A stretch of 64,000 nt of DNA from JANQGG01 sp964642175. Its GTDB lineage: Bacteria > Bacteroidota > Chlorobiia > Chlorobiales > Chloroherpetonaceae. Both the position numbers and the translations under genes were made by a program. Where the stretch lies: positions 372,001 through 436,000 of the forward strand of contig CAZXOK010000001.1 in the NCBI GenBank assembly GCA_964642175.1, written 5' to 3'. Positions 35,852-44,792 of the stretch are shown here, in pieces (the stretch's first letter is position 1; every line of letters starts with the position of its first letter). The notes below the pieces were generated by a model. It was not told the DNA's origin, did not search any database, and worked only from the letters and a program-made list of their open reading frames with translations.

Positions 35852-37425
35852 TATGGCAAAATTTGAGTTTGAACGTCCAGGTTACGTTTATAAAGAATTT
35901 CAAAGGATTTTTTTTCACGATCAAATTCCCAAAGTTCAATTTCAGGATCTTTTTTGGCTTTTAAATTAAGCTCAATAGACTGATTGGAGATAAAGGCTTC
36001 CAGTTCCTTAATGGTTTGCCTGTGGCCCCGATCCAAAGCATTGGCCAGCCTTAGAAGTACAGAAAGTTGTTTAACCACTTGCCGGTACTCGGCTGAAAGC
36101 GCTTTGAAATTCGGATGTTTTAAACTCGGTGTGGATTTTCTGTGATAGCGTACAATATTGGCAACCAGTTGAACTTCTTCGGGACTGAACCCGCGCAACC
36201 CACCGTTTTGAATGATATAAAAACTGTGCTTGTGATGCCCGGTCATGGAAATAAAACAGCCAATATTGTGCAGAAGTGCGGCATATTCCAGCAAATCGCG
36301 ATAGGCTTCACCAAGTTTATGTAAGGGTTTAAACAGGTCGAATAGCCGCGTGGCCAGGTTTGCCACATGAAACGAATGGGTTTTATCCCATTGAAACCGC
36401 TGGGCTAATTCTATGACACTTTTCCGCCGCACATCCAGATACTCGTGGGTTTTCCGGTAAGCTTCCACATGATTGAGCAGGTAATCAATCACCATTCCTT
36501 CGCGCATCGACGATTCAGATATCATGACCTGGTTCATGTTAAAAAGCTTGAACAGGGTGCAGGTCAGAATCAGTCCCGGAACGATGAGATCGACCCGTTT
36601 TTCATCCAGCCCGTTCAATAAACGCCGTTCATCCGTAGATTGCGAAAGCACCGACTTGGATAACTCCTGAAATTCTTTTTTGGTATAATAGCGACCGTTA
36701 AGAGAGCCATAGGAACCATTGCCGTTCATATTGAAGATCATTTTGGCAATGTTTTCCGTGGTTCCGGATGAGCCGATAAACAGATCGGGTGGTGTGTTTT
36801 TTAAATGGTCTGCAATAGGTTGAAGATTGGCTTCATAATACTGTTGAAGCAGATTGCGTTCTTTGGTTGAAATGGGATCGGAGGTTACAAAGCGCTCTTT
36901 CATTCGAGCCACCCCGAGTTTTTTACTTTCCAGAAGCATAGGAGTTTTGCTATCACCATAGATAAATTCCACTGAACCGCCGCCGATATCGAACATTAAA
37001 GCGTTTTTATTGCCGATGTCGATGGCATCTCGGATACCAAGGTAGATGAGGCGGGCTTCTTCTATACCGGAAATCAGTTTGGTTTTAATACCAACTTCAT
37101 TGGCAATTTGCTCAATGAACTCTTCGCCATTTTTAGATTCCCGGATGGCGCTGGTGGCATAACCAATAATGTGCTGAACATCTACGCCGCGCTGGGTAGC
37201 TAGTTTTTTCAGGGTTTTCAGGGATTGGATGCCACGTGCCATGGCTTCCTGGGTGAGCATTTTGGTGTTAATACTGTTTTCACCAATGCGGATCATGTCT
37301 TTGGCACGATCAATTACAATAAATCCACCGTCTTTGAGCACCTCACATATGACCATATGAAAAGAGTTGGTGCCCATATCTATGGCAGCTAATTTAAACT
37401 GACCTCTTTGGTTTTCGAGTAACAT
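35851..37425 (-). CDS. Ppx/GppA exopolyphosphatase-type phosphatase with HD-like domain
   Basis: Degrades polyphosphate or converts pppGpp to ppGpp. The 524-residue protein has the ASKHA ATPase-like fold: AAIDMGTNSFHMVICEV near the N-terminus, YATSAIRESKNG, MFDIGGGSVEFIYGD and FIGSSGTTENIAKM. The C-terminal part, from about residue 320, is an HD-like helical domain (YAALLHNIGCFISMTGHHKHS). Length fits full-size Ppx rather than short GppA forms. No polyphosphate kinase is nearby. It shares the end base with the start of the ferredoxin-peroxiredoxin gene, suggesting coupled translation. Confidence 0.9.
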   Translation of the reverse strand: MLLENQRGQFKLAAIDMGTNSFHMVICEVLKDGGFIVIDRAKDMIRIGENSINTKMLTQEAMARGIQSLKTLKKLATQRGVDVQHIIGYATSAIRESKNGEEFIEQIANEVGIKTKLISGIEEARLIYLGIRDAIDIGNKNALMFDIGGGSVEFIYGDSKTPMLLESKKLGVARMKERFVTSDPISTKERNLLQQYYEANLQPIADHLKNTPPDLFIGSSGTTENIAKMIFNMNGNGSYGSLNGRYYTKKEFQELSKSVLSQSTDERRLLNGLDEKRVDLIVPGLILTCTLFKLFNMNQVMISESSMREGMVIDYLLNHVEAYRKTHEYLDVRRKSVIELAQRFQWDKTHSFHVANLATRLFDLFKPLHKLGEAYRDLLEYAALLHNIGCFISMTGHHKHSFYIIQNGGLRGFSPEEVQLVANIVRYHRKSTPSLKHPNFKALSAEYRQVVKQLSVLLRLANALDRGHRQTIKELEAFISNQSIELNLKAKKDPEIELWEFDREKKSFEILYKRNLDVQTQILP

Positions 37426-37452
37426 CTCCCGATAATGTTGGCAGGTTTCTGG

Positions 37453-38358
37453 TTAAAGTTCATTTATCATTTCATCCAGGGATGGCATGTTGAAACCAGT
37501 TAAGCTCAAAAGGGAATGGCTGATCATACTGCAATCTTTTGGTCGGGGGGTGCTTAAGGCCATTTCAGATTGCTCAATCCCGCGATAGTTATCGGGTAAA
37601 ATACGAAATTTATTACACAGTCTCTGGCCTAATTCGTAGCGGGACACTTTTTCCGGGCCACCGGCATGAAATAAACCGTTAATCTTTGCGTTTTCTCCCT
37701 CTAACAAATCACATATCCATCCGGCCAGTACACTGGCCGATATAGGATTGCGGTATTCATCGGTGAAAAAAGTCAGGGTTTTGTTTTCTTTAGCTTCAGA
37801 ACAAAGACGCTCATCCAGGCTTCGGTTGGTGCGCAGCGAAGGGCCAAGCAAAAGGCTGGTTCGCAGGATCATGTAATTGGTCATGATACCGGTAATGGTA
37901 TGTTCTGCCTCTAATTTGGTCTGGCCATACACGTTTATCGGATGAGGCTGGTCAGTTTCGAGGTAATCTCCCTTTGCACCATCGAAAACAAGGTCTGTTG
38001 AAATAAAAATCAACCGTATGTTGAAATGGTTGCATAAACTGGCCAGGGTTTTTACGACCAGCGTATTTTGTTTTTCAGCCTCTTTGGGCTGCCATTGACA
38101 GGCTCCGGGCTCTGTGAGCCCGGCTGTGTGGATCACCACATCGGGCTTCCATTGTGAGATAATATTCCAGACCATACTTTCCGAAGTTAAATCCAGAATA
38201 ACAGGCACAAAACTGCTTGAAAGCTCCTCGGGAAACCTAAACTCCGGATCACGAAAAGTGGGCAGCAATCGGATATCCGGCTTATAGCTCAGCAAGCGAT
38301 AGATGTGAGAGCCAAGCAGTCCGTTTGCGCCGCTCAGTAATATTTTGGTGGGATTCAT
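37453..38358 (-). CDS. RfbD-like sugar-nucleotide reductase (extended SDR)
   Basis: A 301-residue NAD(P)-dependent reductase resembling dTDP-4-dehydrorhamnose reductase. The cofactor motif is ILLSGANGLLGSHIY, and the active-site region has FISTDLVFDGAKGDYLETD and NVYGQTKLEAEHTI, giving the Tyr-x-x-x-Lys pair. The frame is open back to 38457, but that extension is hydrophobic and unlike the family, so ATG 38358 is chosen. No rhamnose genes (rfbA, B, C) accompany it, so the substrate may differ. It lies between cdaA and ppx on the same strand. Confidence 0.82.
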   Translation of the reverse strand: MNPTKILLSGANGLLGSHIYRLLSYKPDIRLLPTFRDPEFRFPEELSSSFVPVILDLTSESMVWNIISQWKPDVVIHTAGLTEPGACQWQPKEAEKQNTLVVKTLASLCNHFNIRLIFISTDLVFDGAKGDYLETDQPHPINVYGQTKLEAEHTITGIMTNYMILRTSLLLGPSLRTNRSLDERLCSEAKENKTLTFFTDEYRNPISASVLAGWICDLLEGENAKINGLFHAGGPEKVSRYELGQRLCNKFRILPDNYRGIEQSEMALSTPRPKDCSMISHSLLSLTGFNMPSLDEMINEL

Positions 38359-38486
38359 AAGCAAATAGAAACGGTTTTTTAAAGAAATGATCAAAGACAA
38401 AGCCAGTACCGCAATTGTGCTTCTGAGGTAAGTTATAAGAATAAAAAAAATCGGCAAGGAGTTGTTTTGCTTCCAAAACCCAATAC

Positions 38487-39290
38487 TCAGGCTTTCGATG
38501 CAAGTTCAGGCGTGTTAATAATGGTTTTTTCCGATAAGGCATCAGTGAGCCTTTCGCGCAGCTCGGGTAAGCTTAACCCGCTGAACAATTGCCCGTTTTC
38601 GGCTACCGATATGCGACCGGTTTCCTCCGAAACAGCAATAACAAAGGCATCTGATATTTCTGAAATTCCCAGCGCGGCACGGTGACGCATACCAAACGAC
38701 TCCGAAATGTTTTCATTTTGGGTGAGCGGCAGAATACATCGGGCCGCTTCAATGGTTTTGTTTTTGATGAACACTGCCCCATCATGCAAGGGGGTGTTGG
38801 GATAAAACAGCGAAACCAGCAAGCGCCTCGAGATTTGCGCATTGATCAGTTCACCGGTTTCTATGTAAAGCCGCAGGCCGGTATTTCGTACAAATACAAT
38901 CAGGGCTCCGTGGTTCGCATCGCTCAAATCGCCAACCGCTGCCACAACCTCATTGGTGGTTACATCACTGGCTTGCCGGAAGAACTTTCCAAAGAATCGG
39001 TTCTGACCTAAAAACAATAACAGTCGCCGGATTTCAGGCTGGAATAAAATCACAAACACGATAAACCAAATACTGGTGAGCCGGCTGAAAATCCAGTCCA
39101 GGGATGAAAGATTGAAAAAACTTGCAATGGCCGAGCCAAGAAGCAACACCAGCAATCCCAGGAAGATCTGCGCAGCGATAGTGCCTTTCATGTACTGGTA
39201 CATTTTGTATAGCATAAAGCTTACAATACTGATGTCCAGTACATCCAGCAGCGTGAATTCAAGAAATCCTATTTTGAAAATATCAATCAT
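38487..39290 (-). CDS. cdaA: Diadenylate cyclase CdaA
   Basis: Makes cyclic di-AMP from two ATP. The N-terminal about 90 residues hold three membrane helices (LDVLDISIVSFMLYKMYQYM and following). The DAC domain follows with HDGAVFIKN (the DGA motif) and FGMRHRAALGISE (the RHR motif), both needed for catalysis. Start ATG 39290 is preferred, giving MIDIFKIGF; the frame is open to 39311. It overlaps the end of folP by eight bases. The folP-cdaA order recurs in Bacteroidota-type genomes, so c-di-AMP synthesis here is probably expressed together with folate synthesis. No CdaR was seen. Confidence 0.94.
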   Translation of the reverse strand: MIDIFKIGFLEFTLLDVLDISIVSFMLYKMYQYMKGTIAAQIFLGLLVLLLGSAIASFFNLSSLDWIFSRLTSIWFIVFVILFQPEIRRLLLFLGQNRFFGKFFRQASDVTTNEVVAAVGDLSDANHGALIVFVRNTGLRLYIETGELINAQISRRLLVSLFYPNTPLHDGAVFIKNKTIEAARCILPLTQNENISESFGMRHRAALGISEISDAFVIAVSEETGRISVAENGQLFSGLSLPELRERLTDALSEKTIINTPELASKA

Positions 39291-40203
39291 GGCTCTCGTT
39301 GTCTTTTGCATGGGTTATTTTCCCGGTGCGTGCCATGGCTTCCACCACTTTTTTGGCATCCACGGCAGCTTTTACATCATGTACACGCAGGATGTGCGCC
39401 CCGCTCAGTAATGCCAGGGTATTTGCCGCAATCGTACCATACAACCTTTCGCCTGGTGGTGGTATGGCATCAGGATCGTCAGTCAGGGCAGCCCCGATAA
39501 AGGACTTTCTGGACAAGCCGGCCAGAATAGGCTTGTTGAAATGCGAAAATGTATCTAAGTGTTTTAACAATCTATAATTATCATTCACATTCTTACCAAA
39601 TCCAAAACCCACATCCAGAATCGTGTAGGGCACGCCGGCTTTTTGGGCCAGTTGCAGCGAGAGGGTAAAATAGTCGGAGATCTCCTGAAAGATATCCTGG
39701 TAAGTGGCTTCTTCTTTGAAACTCCAGCTCATATGGCTGGGCTTTTGATGAATATGCATCAAAATGGCCGGTACTTGGTGCCCGGCGCAGACATCAGCCA
39801 GTTTGGGATCGAAGTGAAATCCTGAAATATCATTGACCATGGTGGCCCCTGCCGCAATGGCCTCTCCGGCTACAGCAGATTTGTAGGTATCCACCGAGAT
39901 GGGAATCTTGAGTGATCGGGCAAGTTTCCTGATAACCGGAATAATTCGGGCACACTCTTCATCGACGCTGAGCGGCTCAGCACCCGGCCGGCTCGATTCC
40001 CCTCCCACATCAATCATATCGGCTCCTTGTTTTTGCATGGCCAGTGCCGCCGCTTCGATGCGGGCCAGGCCGGATTTGGTTTCAGTGGAGTACTTGCCAC
40101 CATCATAAAAGGAATCCGGGGTCAGGTTCAGAACACCCATCACTTTAGCGCCCCTGGAAAAATCCAGGGTATGTCCATGAAATATTAGTGGTTCGGGTAT
40201 CAT
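39283..40203 (-). CDS. folP: Dihydropteroate synthase
   Basis: Joins p-aminobenzoate to dihydropterin pyrophosphate in folate synthesis. The 306 residues form a TIM barrel with MGVLNLTPDSFYDGGK, DVGGESSRPGAE (pterin binding), VNDISGF, AGLSRKSFIG and the C-terminal RVHDV. The usual ILDPGIGFGK motif reads ILDVGFGFGKN, with valine in place of the proline. It overlaps cdaA and lies six bases downstream of the site-2 protease-like gene. The pabBC fusion in the same strand block supplies its substrate. Confidence 0.95.
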   Translation of the reverse strand: MIPEPLIFHGHTLDFSRGAKVMGVLNLTPDSFYDGGKYSTETKSGLARIEAAALAMQKQGADMIDVGGESSRPGAEPLSVDEECARIIPVIRKLARSLKIPISVDTYKSAVAGEAIAAGATMVNDISGFHFDPKLADVCAGHQVPAILMHIHQKPSHMSWSFKEEATYQDIFQEISDYFTLSLQLAQKAGVPYTILDVGFGFGKNVNDNYRLLKHLDTFSHFNKPILAGLSRKSFIGAALTDDPDAIPPPGERLYGTIAANTLALLSGAHILRVHDVKAAVDAKKVVEAMARTGKITHAKDNESHD

Positions 40204-40209
40204 TTTCTT

Positions 40210-41292
40210 TTAGACAATTATGAATGGCACCGGTGTGAAACACAAAAAGAAAATTAAAATGCTTACCCAGCCAATGGCTTGCCGGTTTGGATCCAGCGGG
40301 TGCTCATTAAGAACCGGGGGATGATCAATTTTAATGACTTTCACAAGCAAGACGGCCCAGATAATCCAACTGGGCCAGGAAACGGCGCGAACCCAATCCG
40401 GATAAGGTAAGCCGGTAAAGTCGAACCCGATTAAGAGGGCAGCAACGGCAATGAGCCATTCCAGAAACGTGGGCAGGCCCAGGAGAATAATACCCCATAG
40501 AAAGGTTAAAGCAATTTTTCGATGTAAAGCCCCGCCAAACATGGCATGGATCACATGGCCGCCATCCAGCTGGCCAACCGGCAAAAGGTTAAGCGCGGTT
40601 ACAAACGTGCCCAGCCAGCCGGCAAACAAAAACGGGTAGTGGTACATCTCATGCATGGGTGGCAGGTATGGGCTGGGAAACAGTGTTTCCAGCAATAAAT
40701 ACAGCAGGTTTTTGCCTGTGATCAGGGTACCGGGCGTGGGCTCGGGGATATAACCCAGTTCCAGGTACTCCGGGTGGATGCTATAGACAAAGTCGTATGT
40801 GGGTAAATGGGTAAAGCCATAAATCAATAAACCCAGGGCAATTACAAAGCCGGCAATCGGGCCGGACACGCCTATATCAAACAGGCTTTTTGAGCTGGGT
40901 ATTCGCTCTTTTATGCGAATAAGTGCACCAAATGTGCCAATGTTCAAAATGAAGGTAATGGGTGGCATCGGGATATAAAACGGCAGGGTGGCTCGAACCG
41001 AATGAATGACACAGGCAAAAAAATGACCAAATTCATGAAAGGTCAGAAATAACAAGAGTGATATGGAAAAAGGCAGCCCGGTTGTAAAATTCTGCTTGAG
41101 CAGGTTTAAATCTTCAAACGACGCAGGATTGCCGATCCAGAACGTGCCCGAAAGGGTAGTGGTAAAAAAAGTGATGACAAACAACAGAATATGGAACGGG
41201 TAATTTTGTTTACCGATTCGATCAAACAAACCTTTAGGCTTGTTGTTGAACTCGTTCAGGTAATCATTTCCGGTGTCGGTAAATTGGCTCAT
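40210..41292 (-). CDS. Site-2 protease family protein (M50)
   Basis: A 360-residue membrane metalloprotease-like protein. The zinc motif HEFGHFF (near residue 87) and the third ligand in LLPVGQLDGGHV are both intact, set in membrane helices. No PDZ domain is visible, which sets it apart from RseP-type proteases. Such proteins cut substrates within the membrane, often anti-sigma factors; no partner is seen here. It may be the first gene of the unit leading into folP and cdaA. The upstream region to YmdB (223 bases) should hold divergent promoters. Confidence 0.88.
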   Translation of the reverse strand: MSQFTDTGNDYLNEFNNKPKGLFDRIGKQNYPFHILLFVITFFTTTLSGTFWIGNPASFEDLNLLKQNFTTGLPFSISLLLFLTFHEFGHFFACVIHSVRATLPFYIPMPPITFILNIGTFGALIRIKERIPSSKSLFDIGVSGPIAGFVIALGLLIYGFTHLPTYDFVYSIHPEYLELGYIPEPTPGTLITGKNLLYLLLETLFPSPYLPPMHEMYHYPFLFAGWLGTFVTALNLLPVGQLDGGHVIHAMFGGALHRKIALTFLWGIILLGLPTFLEWLIAVAALLIGFDFTGLPYPDWVRAVSWPSWIIWAVLLVKVIKIDHPPVLNEHPLDPNRQAIGWVSILIFFLCFTPVPFIIV

Positions 41293-41515
41293 AGGTTGCC
41301 TGGTTGTGTTTTCACAAAATTCTTACTAAAAATGGTTTCACGCCTTAAAAAAAACCATTACATTCAAAACTTAGCCCTCTCATAGAAGGGCCGGATTTTT
41401 CAGCGATCAACAAAAATTGAAAAAATACGAAAATCCCAAAATATTCCTGTCACTTTTCCTGATTTCGTTCAGCTCTGGTGCATTTGGGGGACTCGTTTAT
41501 GAAAGTTAGTGCCAT

Positions 41516-42331
41516 ATGCCAGAGACCATCAATATTTTTTTTATGGCCGATGTTGTCGGCCAGCCCGGAGTTGATATCGTAACCAAGCTCCTTAAGAATT
41601 ACATTAAAAAGTACAACATCCATTTTGTGAGCTGTAATGGCGAGAATGCCTACAGGGGTAAAGGTATGAGCGTTGAAATCCTGGCACAGTTGCGCCAGGT
41701 TGGCGTTGATGTGATCACCGGCGGCAACCACATTTGGGATAATTTCAAGTTTCACGATACCCTGAAAAAAGATCCAACCATTCTTCGGCCGCTTAATTAC
41801 CCAAAAGGTACCTATGGCACAGGATTCGGGATTTTCAAACTTCCCAACGGGTTAGGAAAAATAGGTGTGGTGAATCTGCAGGGACGCACATTTATGCAAT
41901 CCATCGACTGCCCGTTTCGAACAGCCGATTGGGTGGTTGAAAAAATCCGGCAGGAAACCCCTTACATTTTAGTCGACATGCATGCCGAGGCCACAGCTGA
42001 AAAGATTGCCCTGGCCATGCATCTTGATGGCCGTGTCTCGGCCGTGATGGGGTCGCATTCCCATGTGCAGACATCGGATGAGCGCATCTTGAAACATGGC
42101 ACCGGGTATTGCTCCGATGTTGGCATGACAGGCCCGTACGACTCGGTTATCGGCATGGTGGCAAAACCAGCCATCGGCCGTTTTATATATCAAACCCCAC
42201 GCAAATATGAATGCGCCACCGATGATGTACATCTGTGCGCTATGGTGATTAAACTCGATAAAGAAACCGGAAAAACAGTTTATCTGGAGCGCATCTTTTT
42301 CCCCGAGTTTCCAACAGATATGCTCTCTTAA
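41516..42331 (+). CDS. YmdB/TIGR00282 family metallophosphoesterase
   Basis: A 271-residue dimetal phosphodiesterase; characterised family members hydrolyse 2',3'-cyclic nucleotides and affect RNA turnover and biofilm. Metal-binding motifs are present: FFMADVVGQPG, CNGENAYRGKG, TGGNHIWDN, VDMHAEATAEK and MGSHSHVQTSD, followed by YCSDVGMTGPYDSVIG. Length is normal. Cytoplasmic. It is transcribed away from the site-2 protease gene. The rny gene, its neighbour in Firmicutes, is not nearby. Confidence 0.93.
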   Translation: MPETINIFFMADVVGQPGVDIVTKLLKNYIKKYNIHFVSCNGENAYRGKGMSVEILAQLRQVGVDVITGGNHIWDNFKFHDTLKKDPTILRPLNYPKGTYGTGFGIFKLPNGLGKIGVVNLQGRTFMQSIDCPFRTADWVVEKIRQETPYILVDMHAEATAEKIALAMHLDGRVSAVMGSHSHVQTSDERILKHGTGYCSDVGMTGPYDSVIGMVAKPAIGRFIYQTPRKYECATDDVHLCAMVIKLDKETGKTVYLERIFFPEFPTDMLS

Positions 42332-42392
42332 ATCAACCCGCGTTGATGTCCCTGGCTCCGGAGATTGGTTTTAGCAGATTTGAGGCTGGGGT

Positions 42393-42647
42393 ATGGTTAG
42401 ATGCTTCATCGGAGTGACCGGCGAGCTGGCTTTCGTTCGAATTTGCTTTTCTAAAAATCCGGCCAACTTAGCCTGTGGAGTGCTAGATAAAGAGAACTTT
42501 ATCTTAAAGCATAAGCAATGGAAAGAAAAGGTTGAACAGGGCATGAAAAAAGCTCTCAAGTTGAATGCGCGCTTTGCCCGATGGTATTACATTATTCCGG
42601 CAGAGAGCTTCAAAACCAGGGATGTGAGCCGCAGGGGTTTAATATAA
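42393..42647 (+). CDS. Small hypothetical protein, possibly a gene remnant
   Basis: An 84-codon frame between the YmdB-type and S9-like genes. Its C-terminal half looks protein-like (KQWKEKVEQGMKKAL then LNARFARWYYIIPAESF) and resembles the end of a longer protein; the N-terminal 35 residues look less natural. A G-rich stretch (GAGGCTGGGGT) just before the ATG could serve as a ribosome site. I do not recognise a family with confidence. The remaining bases of the 425-base gap (42332-42392 and 42648-42756) hold nothing clear. Confidence 0.4.
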   Translation: MVRCFIGVTGELAFVRICFSKNPANLACGVLDKENFILKHKQWKEKVEQGMKKALKLNARFARWYYIIPAESFKTRDVSRRGLI

Positions 42648-42756
42648 ACTCATATCTTTAGAGATTTAGTCAGCCCATTTGATTGTGGATTGAAATCGTG
42701 CTAAATTATCTTCTTCCATTAGGGAGAGGACTTTAAAAAACTATTATCCGAAAAAT

Positions 42757-44667
42757 ATGCCCGAAAAAACGTGCTTTTTCAAGCGACGCTGCTATTGGAT
42801 TTATTTGCTGCTTATTGGATTTATCTTTTCGTTATCACACCAGGCCATGGCTTCCGACGAGGCGCAGTTGGCCAGGCAATTCTCACTGATTCAACAAACC
42901 AGGCATCCAGAGATATCAAGTGATGGAAAGTCGGTTGCTTTTTTATGGGATATTACCGGTCAAACCCAGGTTTGGGTTTATGAGATCAACCGCCCGTTTC
43001 CAACCCAGGTGACTTTTTTTGATCAGCCGGTTGAGTCGGTTAAATGGATACCCAAATCGGAAGAGCTGGTGGTATCGGTAAGGAATTCATTCGGCAATAC
43101 GGCCCTGTACCGGGTCGATCGATTCGGTTACAAATTAACCCCTCTTTCGGACAAGCCACGGGCCACATTTATAGTAAAAGCCTTTTCTAATGACGGTCAA
43201 AAACTGGCTTATACCTCCAACATGCGCGAACCAGCCATCTTAGATGCTTATCTGTTGGATTTGAAAAGTAACATTTCAACGCTTATAGCTGCCGAAAATG
43301 TGCCGGTTCAGCCTGTAAGCTTTTCTCCGAATGGCTCACAGCTCTTGATCTCGAAAGGGTATCCGGAGATCCAGAATCATCTGTTTTTAGTGGATACCAA
43401 GTCGCTCAAGCAGATTCGGCTTACAGATAAACGGGTGAAGGCCCGTTATGAAGGGGGCGACTGGACACCCGATGGCAAAGGATTCTATACGGCAACAACC
43501 TATAAGCGAAATCAAAAAACGCTGGCGTTGATCTCGCTCCAAAAACGGCGCCGCAAGATTGTCAGAGGAAAGATCAGCCCCATAAACCTGGGCCAGTCCT
43601 GCCTGATCAGTTACAACCTCTCGGAAAACGGAAAGTATTTTACCTACACACTTTTAAATGAGGGGAAATACCACACGGTGGTTCAAAACCTGAAAACCCG
43701 GCGCAATGTAGACATTGAAGATGCCCACGATATCGCTAAGGTCGATTTTACCAGCGATGGCAAGTACTTTATTCTAACCTTTGCCAATGCCACCAATCCA
43801 ACCCAAACTTTGTTGTACGACCCGGAAACCAAAAAACAAACGTCTCTGAGTTATTACAACCTGGCAGGTATTTCGGCTCAGGAGTTTGTGGCCCCGCAAC
43901 CCATGAGCTACATTTCGTTTGATAAAACCGAAATACCCGGATTGCTTTATATGCCAAAAGGGGCCAAAGTGGATAGCAGCCTTACCATGGTGGCCCTGTT
44001 TCAAAAACATCCAACCTGCCAGTTGCGCCAGGAGTTTAACCCGCTTATCCAGTACCTGATCTCTCAGAATTTTGCCGTATTGGTTCCGGCAGTCAGAGGT
44101 GCAAAATGCTATGGGGATGAGTATTCAAACGCCGACAATGGTAAAAACAGGTTAAATGCCATCCGGGATGCGGTTCAGGCGGCAGAATGGATCAAGCTTT
44201 CGGGCCTGGCAGATCCCCGCAAAATTGTGGCCCTGGGAGCAGGTTATGGGGGCTTTTTAGCTCATCATATTGCAGCGCAGGATAGCGTGGCATGGGCAGC
44301 AGCTATCTCCATAAATGGTTATGCGGATCTGGCTCAACTGGTCAGCAAAGCGCCCGATTTTCAAAAGCCGTTGTTAAAGCTTGAATATGGTGATCCGGAG
44401 ATTGATTCTGCATTTTTAAAATCTATTTCGCCATTAGCCAGCACTGCCAGCTTAAACAAACCTACACTCATGATTTATGATGAGCCCAATTTACAGGGTG
44501 ATCTTACCCGGCGCTTGAAACAATATGCTGCCAAAGTGAAAACAAACGAGGTGGTTTTTGAGAGCCGGTTGTATCCAGAGGGGTCGCTGAACGCTCCGGA
44601 GATTATGGCCAGGGTGTATGAAGATATTGTGAGGTTTATCGACCTGCATGTCCGCTACAGAAAATAA
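42757..44667 (+). CDS. Secreted S9 (prolyl oligopeptidase)-like protein without catalytic triad
   Basis: A 636-residue exported protein with the plan of an S9 peptidase: signal peptide (YLLLIGFIFSLSHQAMA), a beta-propeller of WD40/TolB-like repeats to about residue 370 (SSDGKSVAFLWD, SNDGQKLAYTSN, SPNGSQLLIS, TSDGKYFILTF), then an alpha/beta-hydrolase domain. The nucleophile motif GxSYGG reads GAGYGG, with Ala495 where serine is needed. The usual histidine motif EGHGF reads EGSLNAP near residue 608, and the aspartate motif before it is also degraded. It should therefore be proteolytically dead and may serve as a binding protein. A strong terminator follows at 44711-44741. The reading frame is intact, so the loss looks old and the protein maintained. 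Confidence 0.8.
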   Translation: MPEKTCFFKRRCYWIYLLLIGFIFSLSHQAMASDEAQLARQFSLIQQTRHPEISSDGKSVAFLWDITGQTQVWVYEINRPFPTQVTFFDQPVESVKWIPKSEELVVSVRNSFGNTALYRVDRFGYKLTPLSDKPRATFIVKAFSNDGQKLAYTSNMREPAILDAYLLDLKSNISTLIAAENVPVQPVSFSPNGSQLLISKGYPEIQNHLFLVDTKSLKQIRLTDKRVKARYEGGDWTPDGKGFYTATTYKRNQKTLALISLQKRRRKIVRGKISPINLGQSCLISYNLSENGKYFTYTLLNEGKYHTVVQNLKTRRNVDIEDAHDIAKVDFTSDGKYFILTFANATNPTQTLLYDPETKKQTSLSYYNLAGISAQEFVAPQPMSYISFDKTEIPGLLYMPKGAKVDSSLTMVALFQKHPTCQLRQEFNPLIQYLISQNFAVLVPAVRGAKCYGDEYSNADNGKNRLNAIRDAVQAAEWIKLSGLADPRKIVALGAGYGGFLAHHIAAQDSVAWAAAISINGYADLAQLVSKAPDFQKPLLKLEYGDPEIDSAFLKSISPLASTASLNKPTLMIYDEPNLQGDLTRRLKQYAAKVKTNEVVFESRLYPEGSLNAPEIMARVYEDIVRFIDLHVRYRK

Positions 44668-44710
44668 GTTCATAGTGATTTCAGTGACTAAACAATCGCA
44701 TGTCCAAATA

Positions 44711-44741
44711 AAAAAAAGGCTGCTTTCGGGCAGCCTTTTTT
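44711..44741. terminator. Bidirectional rho-independent terminator
   Basis: A perfect six-base stem GGCTGC (44718-44723) and GCAGCC (44730-44735) around a TTTCGG loop, with an A-run before and a T-run after. It can stop both the S9-like gene (plus) and the GLUG-repeat gene (minus), which converge here. Confidence 0.88.
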
Positions 44742-44792
44742 ATGACATTGCAGCGAAAATTTAACCATTCAACATACACTTTTCAAATAACC

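Noticed and set aside
38359..38457. 33-residue hydrophobic N-terminal extension of the RfbD-like protein
   Set aside because: The cofactor-binding strand starts at ATG 38358 as in the family; a membrane anchor before it would be unusual, and no ribosome site supports it.
42330..42650. Imperfect inverted repeat flanking the 84-codon ORF (both ends contain a CATCCCTGG/TGTCCCTGG-like stretch)
   Set aside because: Only about ten bases match with gaps; no transposase and no target duplication, so a mobile element is not supported.
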